From: Tumebacillus_A lipolyticus
GTDB lineage: Bacteria; Bacillota; Bacilli; Tumebacillales; Tumebacillaceae
NCBI RefSeq assembly: GCF_042682745.1
Contig: NZ_JBHUIO010000011.1
Span: 310,001-374,000 of the forward strand
Length of the DNA: 64,000 nt
Reading direction: 5' to 3'
The stretch's first letter is position 1; every line of letters starts with the position of its first letter. The notes under the pieces are model-generated. The model was not told where the DNA came from and made no database searches. It saw nothing but the letters and a program-made list of their open reading frames with translations. Positions 52,085 to 61,097 of the stretch are shown here, in pieces. The position numbers were made by a program, and so were the translations under genes.

Positions 52085-53892
52085 CGTCCTCCTCCTTTCC
52101 GATAGTTCCAGAGCGGATTGGGAACGGCGTGCACGCGCACACCACCTTCTGCGAACAAGCGTCGCTTGGTCAACTGCTCCACCTCGATCGTCGCGGAGAA
52201 CAGATCGAACGTATCGAAGCGATCCTGAAGCGCTGGAAACTGCTGTTGATAGGCGTGGATCACATCGGCTGCCAGCTGCCAGAAACGCGCTTCGGTCAGG
52301 CCGTACTGCGCTTCGAGAAACAGGGCCAGCTCGCCCAGGTTGATGAAAAAGAACGCGTCGTGAAAAAAGTCTTTGATCTCCGCCGGGTCCTCTTTTTCGA
52401 TAAACGAGTTGCGGTTGAGCCGCGGATGGTTGGCCGGCGGATACTGAATCTGCGGTCGAGCGCTCGGGTCGGCCTGATGGGCGCGCGAATAGCGCAGGCC
52501 ATCATGGAAATCTTTGAGCGCCACCCGTGTCGGCAGGCCCTGCTCGTGCAGCAAGATCATGTTTTGCGCATGCGATTCCATCGCCACACCGTGCGCGTAC
52601 AGCAGGTGGATCAGCGGTGTGATCGATACGGTCAACAGCTGCTCAAGCCATGCTTCCAACCCGTGGCGCTGCACCCACGGGTCGATCAGCGGACGGCCGT
52701 CTGTCAGCAGGTGGCACAGCGCATTGAACGGCACCGCCCCCTCGCCCGCTTCCAAATATCCGTGCAAGCTCTCCCGCCAGATCGCGCCGAGCACGCCGTA
52801 CACTTTCGCCTCCATCAGCGGGTGCAGCCCCTGATGATGATAGGACACCCCCAGCACCTCTTTGAGCAGGATCACGCGCAACCGCTCGTGGAGATACGCA
52901 TCTTTGCTGTGCAGTTCCCCCAACCAGTCGGACAGGGTGGCCGCGTTGAGGATCGTGTGCTGTGCGAGGATGCGCCCCGTCGAGGTGTTGGTCATCGACA
53001 GCGGGCATTTCACATAGGCGCGCTGAGGATTCGACGCGTTCGCGAGGGTGCGGATCGACATCTGCGGCCGATATTCGTCCTGCCCTTCTCCCAGCAGCAC
53101 GATGCTCCGCTTGCGAAACTGGTCGAGGAACCCGCAGGCGACCACCTCTCGCCACTGCCACGGGTGCATAGGCACCAGCAGATAGTCGCGCGGGTTAAGC
53201 CCCTTTTCCCGCAGGACATCCTGAAAGCGATCGTACTGGTCGCCGAGCTCGTTTCGGAAAAAAGCAGGCTCCTCAAGCGAAGCGAGGTGCGACAGCTTCG
53301 CCTCCTCCCGCAAGATCGCCACCCAGATCAGCTTCAGTCGGGGCTTGAACTCGGGGCCGTGCGCAAGATGATCTTGCAGATCGAACCCGATGCGCGATTT
53401 GTAGCAGGGATGATAGGGATGCCCTTCCATCACGTCCGCTTCCAGCTCGTCATAAGGGGTCGCCTCTGTCACACCGTTCGACTCGCGATGGTACCGAGAA
53501 GCTTGCGCGACTGCATCTTTTAACCAAGTCTGATTGATCTCATCGATAAAGGCGGACAGCTTCTCCTCGTCCGCTCCGAGCAGCGGCGCGATCACCAGCA
53601 GGAATTCGGCGAGCGAGTTCGCCTCCCGCCCTTCCTGCTGCGCTTGGCGCAGCACCGGCTCCTCGGTCAGGCGGATGCGCCCAAAGGAAAGCGCGCGCCG
53701 TCCACGACAGCTGTAGACCACTTCGCCACCGTCCGCAGCAAAGCCCTGAAAGCGGTAGGTCTGACTCCCATCCGCATGATCGACTGTGCTCGGCTCGACG
53801 ATTCCCTCATAGATCAGCGATTCGATCAGCTGGCGAAAAATTCGCCGGCGCACCTCTGTCCACTGCACGCTCTCCAGCGCTTCCTCAAACAT
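52081..53892 (-). CDS. sbnF: IucA/IucC siderophore synthetase, second SbnF-like copy
   Basis: This is an NRPS-independent siderophore (NIS) synthetase of about 603 residues. It adenylates a carboxylate and condenses it with an amine. The SbnF-like start RRRIFRQLIESLIYEGIVEP, GHPYHPCYKSRIGF (ATP loop), VPMHPWQW, NTSTGRILAQHT, HAQNMILLHEQG and LKDFHDGLRYSR are the family marks. I use ATG 53892, five bases after GGAGG; earlier starts to 53928 overlap the exporter gene. A second SbnF-like protein is encoded at 61094. The two are collinear but diverged throughout, so they may use different acceptors. Confidence 0.9.
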   Translation of the reverse strand: MFEEALESVQWTEVRRRIFRQLIESLIYEGIVEPSTVDHADGSQTYRFQGFAADGGEVVYSCRGRRALSFGRIRLTEEPVLRQAQQEGREANSLAEFLLVIAPLLGADEEKLSAFIDEINQTWLKDAVAQASRYHRESNGVTEATPYDELEADVMEGHPYHPCYKSRIGFDLQDHLAHGPEFKPRLKLIWVAILREEAKLSHLASLEEPAFFRNELGDQYDRFQDVLREKGLNPRDYLLVPMHPWQWREVVACGFLDQFRKRSIVLLGEGQDEYRPQMSIRTLANASNPQRAYVKCPLSMTNTSTGRILAQHTILNAATLSDWLGELHSKDAYLHERLRVILLKEVLGVSYHHQGLHPLMEAKVYGVLGAIWRESLHGYLEAGEGAVPFNALCHLLTDGRPLIDPWVQRHGLEAWLEQLLTVSITPLIHLLYAHGVAMESHAQNMILLHEQGLPTRVALKDFHDGLRYSRAHQADPSARPQIQYPPANHPRLNRNSFIEKEDPAEIKDFFHDAFFFINLGELALFLEAQYGLTEARFWQLAADVIHAYQQQFPALQDRFDTFDLFSATIEVEQLTKRRLFAEGGVRVHAVPNPLWNYRKGGGR

Positions 53893-53924
53893 GATAGCCT
53901 CCATCAACGTCACCCCATCCATTC

Positions 53925-55166
53925 TCATCGTTTAAACGTTGCCCCACCGCCGACTCGCACCTGCGCAGGTCGGGATGGAATACCTGCCATCCGAACTGCC
54001 ACCGCGCCGAACACCAACACAGATCCGAGCGCGACAAACACAGCCGGCCCGCTGATGAAACCGCCGAGCGTCGAGCCGAACATCGCCCCACAGACCTGTC
54101 CGGCGACCAAGATCGAGGAGGCGCTGCCCATGCGCACGCCGCGATTGCAGGCGGTGGAGCTTTTGGAGATCTCCAAAAAGACGGTCTGCAGCAGCGCAGA
54201 AAAAGCGAAACCTTGCACCATCCGCAGGGCAAACAGCCATTCGACGCGCTCAGGCAGCGCCTGCAGCATGATCGCGATGCCGCACAGCAACGCCGCCCGC
54301 GAAAAATTGCGCTCCGACGCGATCCGGTCGTTGCGCTTGCCCCACCAGGGCGCGCCGAACAGCGCCGTCCCCCACATCACCGCTTGGAGCAGGCCGACCC
54401 AGGCGACCGCCTGCTCAGGGGATGCGGACAGCGTCTGCACATGTGGCGCAAAGACGGGAACCAGACCGTAGGCAGCCACGTTCGCGCAGATGCCGCCGAC
54501 CAAAAAGAGAATCAGGCGACGCGATCGCAAAAAGGACTGCAAGGTGCGAAACACCCCGGTCGGCTGATCGCTCGTCTCACTCTCCGCCTGCGCTCTCTTT
54601 TCCTGCAGCAAGAAGATGGCGATCGTCGCCATCAGGGCGACCAGCACGGCCAGCCCTTGCAAAAGCGGGCGAAACCCGAAGAAGCTCACCATCAGCCCGC
54701 CGACCAGCGGCCCGAGCAGCGATCCGGCCGACGCGGCGCTCTCCAGCTTGCCGAACACGCGACCGCGCTGATCTTCCGGCGCTTGCGAGCCGGCAAACGC
54801 GGCGCCCGCATCGACCACACCGCCAAACGCCCCCTGCACCAGCCGATAGAGGAAAAATTCGAACGGGCTGCTGGCGATCGACATCAGCAGCAAGGTCAGC
54901 GCCAGGCCGAACAGCGCGCGGACGACCATCAGCTTTCGCCCGAACCGATCGCCGATCTTGCCCCAGAGCGGAGCGGTCAGCGAATAGGACACGGCGGGGG
55001 CGGCCAGCGCCAAGCCGCTCCACAAGAGCACCTCTTGCGGCGCCCCCGCCCCGATCTCGTGCAGGTAGAACGGCAAGAGCGGCGCGAGCACCGTCAAGCT
55101 GGCAACGGAGAAAAAGTGAGCGCTCCACAGCACGCGAAACGTTCGCGCCCAGCTCAAGCTGTTCAT
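53925..55166 (-). CDS. sbnD: MFS siderophore exporter (SbnD-like)
   Basis: This 413-residue major facilitator has 12 helices, with the motif A loop GKIGDRFGRKLMVV between helices 2 and 3. Its place between two NIS synthetase genes in a sbn-type operon matches SbnD, which exports staphyloferrin B. The ATG at 55166 overlaps the stop of sbnC (ATGA), so the longer frame to 55283 is not used. Translation of sbnC, sbnD, the sbnF-like and sbnH-like genes is coupled through short overlaps. Confidence 0.88.
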   Translation of the reverse strand: MNSLSWARTFRVLWSAHFFSVASLTVLAPLLPFYLHEIGAGAPQEVLLWSGLALAAPAVSYSLTAPLWGKIGDRFGRKLMVVRALFGLALTLLLMSIASSPFEFFLYRLVQGAFGGVVDAGAAFAGSQAPEDQRGRVFGKLESAASAGSLLGPLVGGLMVSFFGFRPLLQGLAVLVALMATIAIFLLQEKRAQAESETSDQPTGVFRTLQSFLRSRRLILFLVGGICANVAAYGLVPVFAPHVQTLSASPEQAVAWVGLLQAVMWGTALFGAPWWGKRNDRIASERNFSRAALLCGIAIMLQALPERVEWLFALRMVQGFAFSALLQTVFLEISKSSTACNRGVRMGSASSILVAGQVCGAMFGSTLGGFISGPAVFVALGSVLVFGAVAVRMAGIPSRPAQVRVGGGATFKR

Positions 55167-57013
55167 GAGGTGAGCTCCGCGCGACAGAGCGGGTTGATCG
55201 TCGTGCCGCTGCCCGCTGGCATGCTGGCACCTGCCGGGCCGCTCTGCTGCAAGAGCGGCGTGATCAAAAGTTTCGTCGGCCACACCTGCCGCTCAAACAG
55301 CTCGCGGTCGAGGATCGCCCGCTGTTCTGCCGCAAACGGCACTTCGTTCAGCCCCTCCGCCAACGTCTGGCGCACCACCTGCCACAGCTCCGCCTCGTCG
55401 ATGCTGTACGCGCGGCTGAGCGCATCGAGGATGGCGTACAGGTTGACCGAGATGCAGAGCGTCTGCAGGTAGTAGATCAGCCCGTCTGGCCTGTCGTTGT
55501 ACAGCGAATTCGGCCGATCGGGTTTGACGATATAGCCAGGATCGTCGAGCCCGCACGCCCGCATCCACGGCAGGTGCAGACGGACGGTGTCATGATCGCG
55601 CAGCAAAAGCCCGACCACCCGTCCCGCGCGCAGGCGCAGCACCACATTTTGACCGTGCATCTCCGGCAGCACGCCCAGTCGCAACAGGCGCAGCGCAGCG
55701 CTGAAAAAGGCGGTGCACACCTCTTGAAACAGGTCGCAGATCGCACGCTTGGTCACCGCTTCCCCTCGATGCTTGAGCCAGCGATCGAACAGATGTCCTT
55801 CCTGCGGCAAACTGTCGACGCAAAGCGCTGACATCGGAAGCAGCTGGTCGCCCGCTTCCAGATCTGGATAGCGCCTGATCAGCGCGGAGAGATGGCGCGG
55901 TCTGTCCTCGAACAGATCGCTTCCCGGCAGGTGGTAGGCCCACCAGATTCCCTCGTCACAGAGCGCAAGAGTGCTCGCCAGCACCTGATCGCGCTCGACC
56001 GCCTGAGCGAGCAGGCGTTGACCGCGCTCCCCGTTCAGCATGTACAGGGCGGGCAGAACGCGCCGCGCCCCGAGCGAGATGATCCCGATCGGCAGTTTGA
56101 GATGATCGTTCGTCTCCCTTTTGGGCACCAGCGAGCGCACCGAGGAGGTCGCTTGAAACGCACCGCCCACAAAGTCGAGCGGGATGAAATCTCGCGCTTC
56201 GATCTCCGGCACAAATTGTGTCAGGATCACCCGCTCAAGCTGCCAGGGATGCACCGGCAGCGCGAGATAGTCAGCTTCGGAGATGCCGGCGCGGACAAAC
56301 GATTCGCGTAAGCGCGCCCGCTCTGCTCGATCCAGCACCAGATCGGCCGCCTCCCCCGCTGCTGTCCCCGCGCCAAACGTCAGGACGCTGCGCCGCACCG
56401 CCAACCAGCGCAGACAGATCTCCGCCCCATACTCGGCACAGTAGCTGCGGTAGTCGTCCGCTGAAAAACCGCCCTTGACCCGAGCGGTCGGATGAAAAGG
56501 GCGGTCGCGAAACGATGCGTACCGCTCCGCCGCCGCAAACGACTCAAACGGGTCAACCCCCGCCTCCGCCTGTTCGCAGATCGCCCGCATCGACAGTTCG
56601 GTGTGCAAGATCGCCGTGTGCAAATCCGCTTCGAACACAGCGAGCCCGGGCAACGATTCGTTGCGAGCTGCTGCCAACTCTTTGACCCGCCGCATCAGCT
56701 GCAAGGGGTTGAGGCGAGCGCTCACCGCTTCGCCATGCTCCCCGATCTGCACTTCCACCAGATCGGCAGAGCGGCAGCGATAGGCTGTCATGCTCGCGGC
56801 GCGAACTGGGATCAGCAGATATCGCATCGGTTCCATGTCGACGCGCAAAAAAAGTTCTCCCTCTCGCTGCACTTCGACCGCCCGTTCCGCGATGCCACAT
56901 ACATTTTCAGCCAACAGTGCACCGACCAGATCGAACAGCACCCGTTCCTCCGCCAAGCTGCGCACGGCGGTCGTTTCTCGTCTGGCACTCGGTTCGGTTG
57001 CTCCTGTTTTCAT
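55163..57013 (-). CDS. sbnC: IucA/IucC siderophore synthetase SbnC
   Basis: This 616-residue NIS synthetase matches SbnC in sequence landmarks: LFDLVGALLAENVCGI at the start, ASFRDRPFHPTARVKGG, LPVHPWQLERV, VLPEMHGQNVVLRL, LLRDHDTVRLHLPW, YLQTLCISVNLYAILDA, and a C-terminal GASMPAGSGTT. In staphyloferrin B synthesis SbnC attaches alpha-ketoglutarate last. The ATG at 57013 with AAAGGGG upstream is the start; the frame to 57118 runs into promoter and Fur boxes. It is the first gene of the minus operon. Confidence 0.92.
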   Translation of the reverse strand: MKTGATEPSARRETTAVRSLAEERVLFDLVGALLAENVCGIAERAVEVQREGELFLRVDMEPMRYLLIPVRAASMTAYRCRSADLVEVQIGEHGEAVSARLNPLQLMRRVKELAAARNESLPGLAVFEADLHTAILHTELSMRAICEQAEAGVDPFESFAAAERYASFRDRPFHPTARVKGGFSADDYRSYCAEYGAEICLRWLAVRRSVLTFGAGTAAGEAADLVLDRAERARLRESFVRAGISEADYLALPVHPWQLERVILTQFVPEIEARDFIPLDFVGGAFQATSSVRSLVPKRETNDHLKLPIGIISLGARRVLPALYMLNGERGQRLLAQAVERDQVLASTLALCDEGIWWAYHLPGSDLFEDRPRHLSALIRRYPDLEAGDQLLPMSALCVDSLPQEGHLFDRWLKHRGEAVTKRAICDLFQEVCTAFFSAALRLLRLGVLPEMHGQNVVLRLRAGRVVGLLLRDHDTVRLHLPWMRACGLDDPGYIVKPDRPNSLYNDRPDGLIYYLQTLCISVNLYAILDALSRAYSIDEAELWQVVRQTLAEGLNEVPFAAEQRAILDRELFERQVWPTKLLITPLLQQSGPAGASMPAGSGTTINPLCRAELTS

Positions 57014-57053
57014 TCCGATTGCCCCTTTCCTGCGATGGGATAGCCGTTCCCAA

Positions 57054-57180
57054 AGAGAATAATTCTCAGTTGCATGATACTTGGTCACTCGCTTGATGTC
57101 AATGAGAATAATTATCACTGAAAATCATTGACATGATAAACGTTATCATTCAATATATGTGATGGTGAAAATGATTCTCA
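57054..57180. promoter_or_regulatory. Divergent sbn promoters with four Fur boxes
   Basis: Four 15-base 7-1-7 palindromes occur: AGAGAATAATTCTCA (57054-57068), TGAGAATAATTATCA (57103-57117), TGATAAACGTTATCA (57134-57148) and TGAAAATGATTCTCA (57166-57180). The minus promoter has TTGACA (57102-57097), 17 bases, TATCAT (57079-57074). The plus promoter has TTGACA (57128-57133) and a weak CAATAT after exactly 17 bases, with box three filling the spacer. Boxes one and four lie near the two start points, giving an almost symmetrical arrangement. Strong repression of both operons by Fur with iron is expected. Confidence 0.85.
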
Positions 57181-57209
57181 TTCCCATCATGCAAAGGAAG
57201 GTGTCTTTT

Positions 57210-58193
57210 GTGACCACATCCTCCACGCTTTTGCCGAGTCATACCCGCTCGGCCCTCCGCTCGATCGCCGACTGTGTCGGCAACACACCGCTTGTGCAGA
57301 TAAGCCGGCTTTTTCCAGGCCGGAATGTATATGCCAAGTTAGAGATGATGAACCCTGGCGGCAGCATGAAAGACCGCCCTGCCCGCTACATCATCGAAAA
57401 AGGCTTGGCCGATGGCATTTTCACGCAAGATACGCATCTGATCGAAAGCACGTCGGGCAACCTCGGCATCGCGCTGGCGATGGTCTCACGGCTGTACGGC
57501 CTGCGCTTCACCGCCGTCGTCGATCCGAAGATCACCAAGACCAACCTGAACATCATCAGGCAGTTTGGCGCGAACATCGACATGGTCAGCGTCCCCGATC
57601 AGGCTGGCGGTTACCTGCAGACGCGAATCAAGCGTGTGCAGGAGTTGCTGCAGAAGGTGCCTAGCGCGTACTGGATCAACCAGTACGCGAACGAGTTGAA
57701 CTGGCAATCGCACTACCACGGTGCCGGTCAAGAGATCGCCGAGGCGATCGACGGAACGCTCGACTATCTGGTCGCACCTGTCTCGACGACGGGCAGCATC
57801 CTCGGCATCTCCCGCCGGCTGCGCGAAAAGTTTCCTCAGCTCCAAGTGATCGCCGTCGATGCGGTCGGATCGGTGATCTTCGGCACGAAGCCAGGGCCGC
57901 GCGAACTGCCGGGCATCGGAGCTTCCCGCGTTCCGGAGATCTTTACTCCCGCCGAGATCTCACAGGTGGTTCACGTGACCGACCGCGAATCGGTGGACGG
58001 CTGCAACCTGTTGCTCGAACAGGAGGGGATCTTTGCCGGCGGGTCCTCCGGCTCGGTGATCGCCGCGTTGCAGAAGCTGTTGCCGACCTTGCCGCCCGCT
58101 GCGCGCATCGCCATCATCCTGCCCGATCGTGGAGATCGCTATCTGGACACCGTGTACCATCCCGACTGGGTGCAACAGCTGCTTCATCCCTAG
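57210..58193 (+). CDS. sbnA: SbnA-type N-(2-amino-2-carboxyethyl)-glutamate synthase
   Basis: This 327-residue PLP enzyme of the cysteine-synthase fold condenses O-phosphoserine with glutamate as the first step to L-2,3-diaminopropionate. The PLP lysine is Lys54 in NPGGSMKDRPA; the substrate loop is ESTSGNLGIALA, with APVSTTGSILGISR and GGSSGSVIAAL for phosphate binding. Length equals SbnA. Start is a GTG eight bases after AAGGAAGG; the longer frame from 57159 would include a Fur box. It is the first gene of the plus operon. Confidence 0.93.
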   Translation: MTTSSTLLPSHTRSALRSIADCVGNTPLVQISRLFPGRNVYAKLEMMNPGGSMKDRPARYIIEKGLADGIFTQDTHLIESTSGNLGIALAMVSRLYGLRFTAVVDPKITKTNLNIIRQFGANIDMVSVPDQAGGYLQTRIKRVQELLQKVPSAYWINQYANELNWQSHYHGAGQEIAEAIDGTLDYLVAPVSTTGSILGISRRLREKFPQLQVIAVDAVGSVIFGTKPGPRELPGIGASRVPEIFTPAEISQVVHVTDRESVDGCNLLLEQEGIFAGGSSGSVIAALQKLLPTLPPAARIAIILPDRGDRYLDTVYHPDWVQQLLHP

Positions 58194-58233
58194 AGAGAAA
58201 GACGAACCCCAAACCTGAGAGGAGAACCAGAAC

Positions 58234-59247
58234 ATGAACAACCCGACCATTCTGTACTTGAGCAAAGAGGACATCATCAAGGTGGGCGGCGGCTCGTCCG
58301 ACCTGTACGTCAAAGCGCTGTCCCGCGCACTCGAACTGCACAGCACAGGCGATATCGTCCAACCGCTAAAACCGTATCTGCGCGTCGATGAGCAAAACGG
58401 GCACATCGCCGACCGCATCATCGCCATGCCTGCGCACGTCGGCGGAGAACAGCCGATCTCCGGCATCAAGTGGATCGGCAGCAAGCACGACAACCCGCAA
58501 AAGCGTGGGATGGAACGCGCATCCGCGCTGATCGTGCTCAACGATCCGACGACCAACTACCCGATCGCGATCATGGAGGGCAGCCTGATCAGCGGCATGC
58601 GCACCGCAGCGGTCACCGTGCTCGCCGCAAAATATCTGGCGCGAGAAGGCTTTACCACCGTCGCCTGCATGGGTTCGGGCATCATCGCCAGCATGCAGTT
58701 GCAATCGCTGCTCGAACAGTTCCCGGCGATCGAGACGATCCATCTGTTCGACCTCAACCGCGAGGCGTCCGAACGCTTGGCCGCTCAGCTGACCGCCAAA
58801 CATCCGCAGCTTGAGGTGATCGTCTCCCCCGATGCGGAGAGCGCGGTGCGCGCAGGCGATCTGGTCGTGACCTGCACCGTCACCGACAAGCCGTACATTC
58901 CGTTCGGCTGGCTGAAGCGCGGCGCGTTCGTCTCGAACATCTCGATCATGGATGTGCACAAAGAGGTGTTCCTCAAAGCGGATAAGGTGGTCGTCGATGA
59001 TTGGGATCAGTGCAACCGCGAGAAAAAGGTGATCAACCAGCTCGTGCTCGAAGGCACCTTCTCGCGTGAAAAGCTGCATGCGGAGTTGGGGGAAATTTTG
59101 ACCGGGCGGCGACCGGGCCGCGAATCGGAAGCGGAGATCATCCTGCTCAACCCGATGGGGCTGGCGATCGAAGATATCGCATCCGCACATGAGGTGTACA
59201 ACCGTGCGGTGCAAGTTGGGGCAGGCACACGCCTGAGCCTGTACTAG
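58234..59247 (+). CDS. sbnB: SbnB-type dehydrogenase for diaminopropionate synthesis
   Basis: This 337-residue protein of the ornithine cyclodeaminase/mu-crystallin fold oxidatively cleaves the SbnA product to L-2,3-diaminopropionate and alpha-ketoglutarate with NAD. The nucleotide loop is ACMGSGIIASMQLQ, and the substrate region has ISGIKWIGSKHDNP and LISGMRTAAVTVLAAKYLA. Length and the downstream NIS genes fit SbnB. AGAGGAG precedes the ATG. Both products feed later synthetases: diaminopropionate to SbnE/SbnF and ketoglutarate to SbnC. Confidence 0.94.
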   Translation: MNNPTILYLSKEDIIKVGGGSSDLYVKALSRALELHSTGDIVQPLKPYLRVDEQNGHIADRIIAMPAHVGGEQPISGIKWIGSKHDNPQKRGMERASALIVLNDPTTNYPIAIMEGSLISGMRTAAVTVLAAKYLAREGFTTVACMGSGIIASMQLQSLLEQFPAIETIHLFDLNREASERLAAQLTAKHPQLEVIVSPDAESAVRAGDLVVTCTVTDKPYIPFGWLKRGAFVSNISIMDVHKEVFLKADKVVVDDWDQCNREKKVINQLVLEGTFSREKLHAELGEILTGRRPGRESEAEIILLNPMGLAIEDIASAHEVYNRAVQVGAGTRLSLY

Positions 59248-59258
59248 AGGTGAGGGAG

Positions 59259-61097
59259 ATGGCAGAAAACTATCGGACCGAAACAGCTTTCGCCGCCGCG
59301 ACCGACGCTGCGGTCGAGCGATTGTTGAACACCTATCTGCGAGAGACGGGCCAGAGTGCGCAGACGCTGTTGTGCGACGATCTCCATCTGACGCCGCTTC
59401 CTGCGCATACGGTCGAGGCGTTGCAGGCGGAAGGCCATCCGTTCTGTCTCCACTTGCCAACGACAGATGCGCGGCTGTTCGGTGCGCTCACCTATGCCTC
59501 GCTGTTTGGCCATCACCGCTACGGAAAGCGCTTTTGGCTGGAACAGGACGGAGCGATGCGGGAGGCGGACGGCGGATGTCTGATCGAGCGGCTGCTTCAT
59601 GAGGTCGGCCGACATGATGAGGACGAACGATCGCGCGACCGTCGTCTCCTCGCGCTGCAAGAGCAGGTGGGCAATTCGATCGACAAGACGAAGCGCTTTT
59701 TAGACCATCATCTCACCCACCCGTTCCACCTGTGGGAGCTGACCGGGGGCGAGCGGACAGCAAGCGCGGAGAGCCGACTGATGTTCGGGCATCCGTTCCA
59801 CCCGACACCGAAAAGCTCAGAAGGCTTTTCGGCAGATGACTTGGTTCGCTATGCGCCAGAGCTCGGCGCGACGTTCGTCCTGCGCTATTTTGCGGCCGAC
59901 CCTGCCATCGTGCAGGAGGCGTGGGTGAACGAAGCGGAGGGCGACCTGTTCCCACCCGCTCTGCTGGCAGAGGCGAGCGATCGCCTGCCAGCAGATCGCG
60001 CGCATTACAAGCTGCTCCCCTGCCATCCTTGGCAGGCTGACCATCTGCTAGGCTGGCCGGACGTGCAGGATCTGATCCAGAGCGGGCTCCTGGTCTACCT
60101 CGGGCCGCTCGGCGCTCCCGTTCATCCGACCTCCTCGGTGCGTACCGTCTGGTCGGCAGAGCTGCCCTGCTATCTCAAACTGCCGCTCAACGTGCGGATC
60201 ACCAACTTCATTCGCGTCAACCCGCTGGATCAGCTGCAGCGCACGCTCGATGCGGCGACCTACACCGAGAGCTTGCGCCCGCTGCCCGAGCAGAGCTTCA
60301 CCATCCTGGCCGAGCTGGGTTACCGGACGCTCGCCCCCGTGCACCTGCCGGAGGAACGCGCGCAAAAGCTGGTCGAAAGCTTCGCCACCATCTTTCGGGA
60401 GAATCCGGTGACGACCGCGCAGTCCGCTCAGCAGACGCCCGTCGTCGTCGCCTCGCTGCTGGAAACAAAGCCGGGTGATGAGACGACGCCGCTGTTTCGA
60501 TTTGTCGAACTGGCCGCGCGGACAGGCGGAAAGGCGCTCGGTGCCGATTTTGTGCAGGCATGGGTTCGCCGCTATGTCCAGATCTCCTTGGTGCCGTTGC
60601 TCAACCTGTTCTTCGAGCACGGGTACAGCGCAGAAGCGCACGTGCAAAACTCGATGGTCACGCTCGATCACGGCTGGCCCGCCCACTTTTATGTCCGCGA
60701 CTTAGAAGGCGTCTCCGTCTCCCGCGAGCAAGCGTCCGCCACAGGCAAGATCGGCACCGCTCTTCGCCAAGACAGCCCGGCGCTCTATGCGGATCAGCAA
60801 GCATGGCACCGATTCAAATATTACATTCTGGTCAACCATCTCGGACATCTTCTCCACACGTTAGCGCATGACACCGAGGTGTCGGAAGCGGAGCTGTGGA
60901 AGGTGGTCGCAGAGGCGATCCGCACTGAAGAAACGTTTCGGAGCGACCGAGCGAAGCGGGGCATCGACGACCTGCTCACCTGTGAGCACCTGCCCGCCAA
61001 AGCGAACCTGATCTCCCGCTTTCAAGAGCGCGGCGAGACGCCGCTCTATGTCAACATTCCCAATCCTTTGATGCAAACACGCGAGGTGAGAGCATGA
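59259..61097 (+). CDS. sbnE: IucA/IucC siderophore synthetase SbnE
   Basis: This 612-residue NIS synthetase matches SbnE: GNSIDKTKRFLDHHL, FGHPFHPTPKSSEGFSADDL, LPCHPWQADHL, PTSSVRTVWSAELPCYLKLP, AEAHVQNSMVTLDHG, FYVRDLEGVSVSR, RFKYYILVNHLGHLLHTL, and the C-terminal NIPNPLM. SbnE joins citrate to L-diaminopropionate, the first assembly step. ATG 59259 lies eight bases after AGAGG; a GTG nine bases earlier sits on that site and is rejected. It overlaps sbnF by four bases. Confidence 0.92.
   Translation: MAENYRTETAFAAATDAAVERLLNTYLRETGQSAQTLLCDDLHLTPLPAHTVEALQAEGHPFCLHLPTTDARLFGALTYASLFGHHRYGKRFWLEQDGAMREADGGCLIERLLHEVGRHDEDERSRDRRLLALQEQVGNSIDKTKRFLDHHLTHPFHLWELTGGERTASAESRLMFGHPFHPTPKSSEGFSADDLVRYAPELGATFVLRYFAADPAIVQEAWVNEAEGDLFPPALLAEASDRLPADRAHYKLLPCHPWQADHLLGWPDVQDLIQSGLLVYLGPLGAPVHPTSSVRTVWSAELPCYLKLPLNVRITNFIRVNPLDQLQRTLDAATYTESLRPLPEQSFTILAELGYRTLAPVHLPEERAQKLVESFATIFRENPVTTAQSAQQTPVVVASLLETKPGDETTPLFRFVELAARTGGKALGADFVQAWVRRYVQISLVPLLNLFFEHGYSAEAHVQNSMVTLDHGWPAHFYVRDLEGVSVSREQASATGKIGTALRQDSPALYADQQAWHRFKYYILVNHLGHLLHTLAHDTEVSEAELWKVVAEAIRTEETFRSDRAKRGIDDLLTCEHLPAKANLISRFQERGETPLYVNIPNPLMQTREVRA

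Noticed and set aside
54213..55472. 419-codon open frame antisense to sbnD and sbnC
   Set aside because: The MFS and NIS motifs lie on the minus strand. The plus frame has repetitive Gln/Arg composition typical of antisense frames here.
57159..57209. Longer N-terminus for sbnA
   Set aside because: It would encode a Fur box and promoter-proximal sequence and has no ribosome binding site; the GTG at 57210 gives the family length and a good site.
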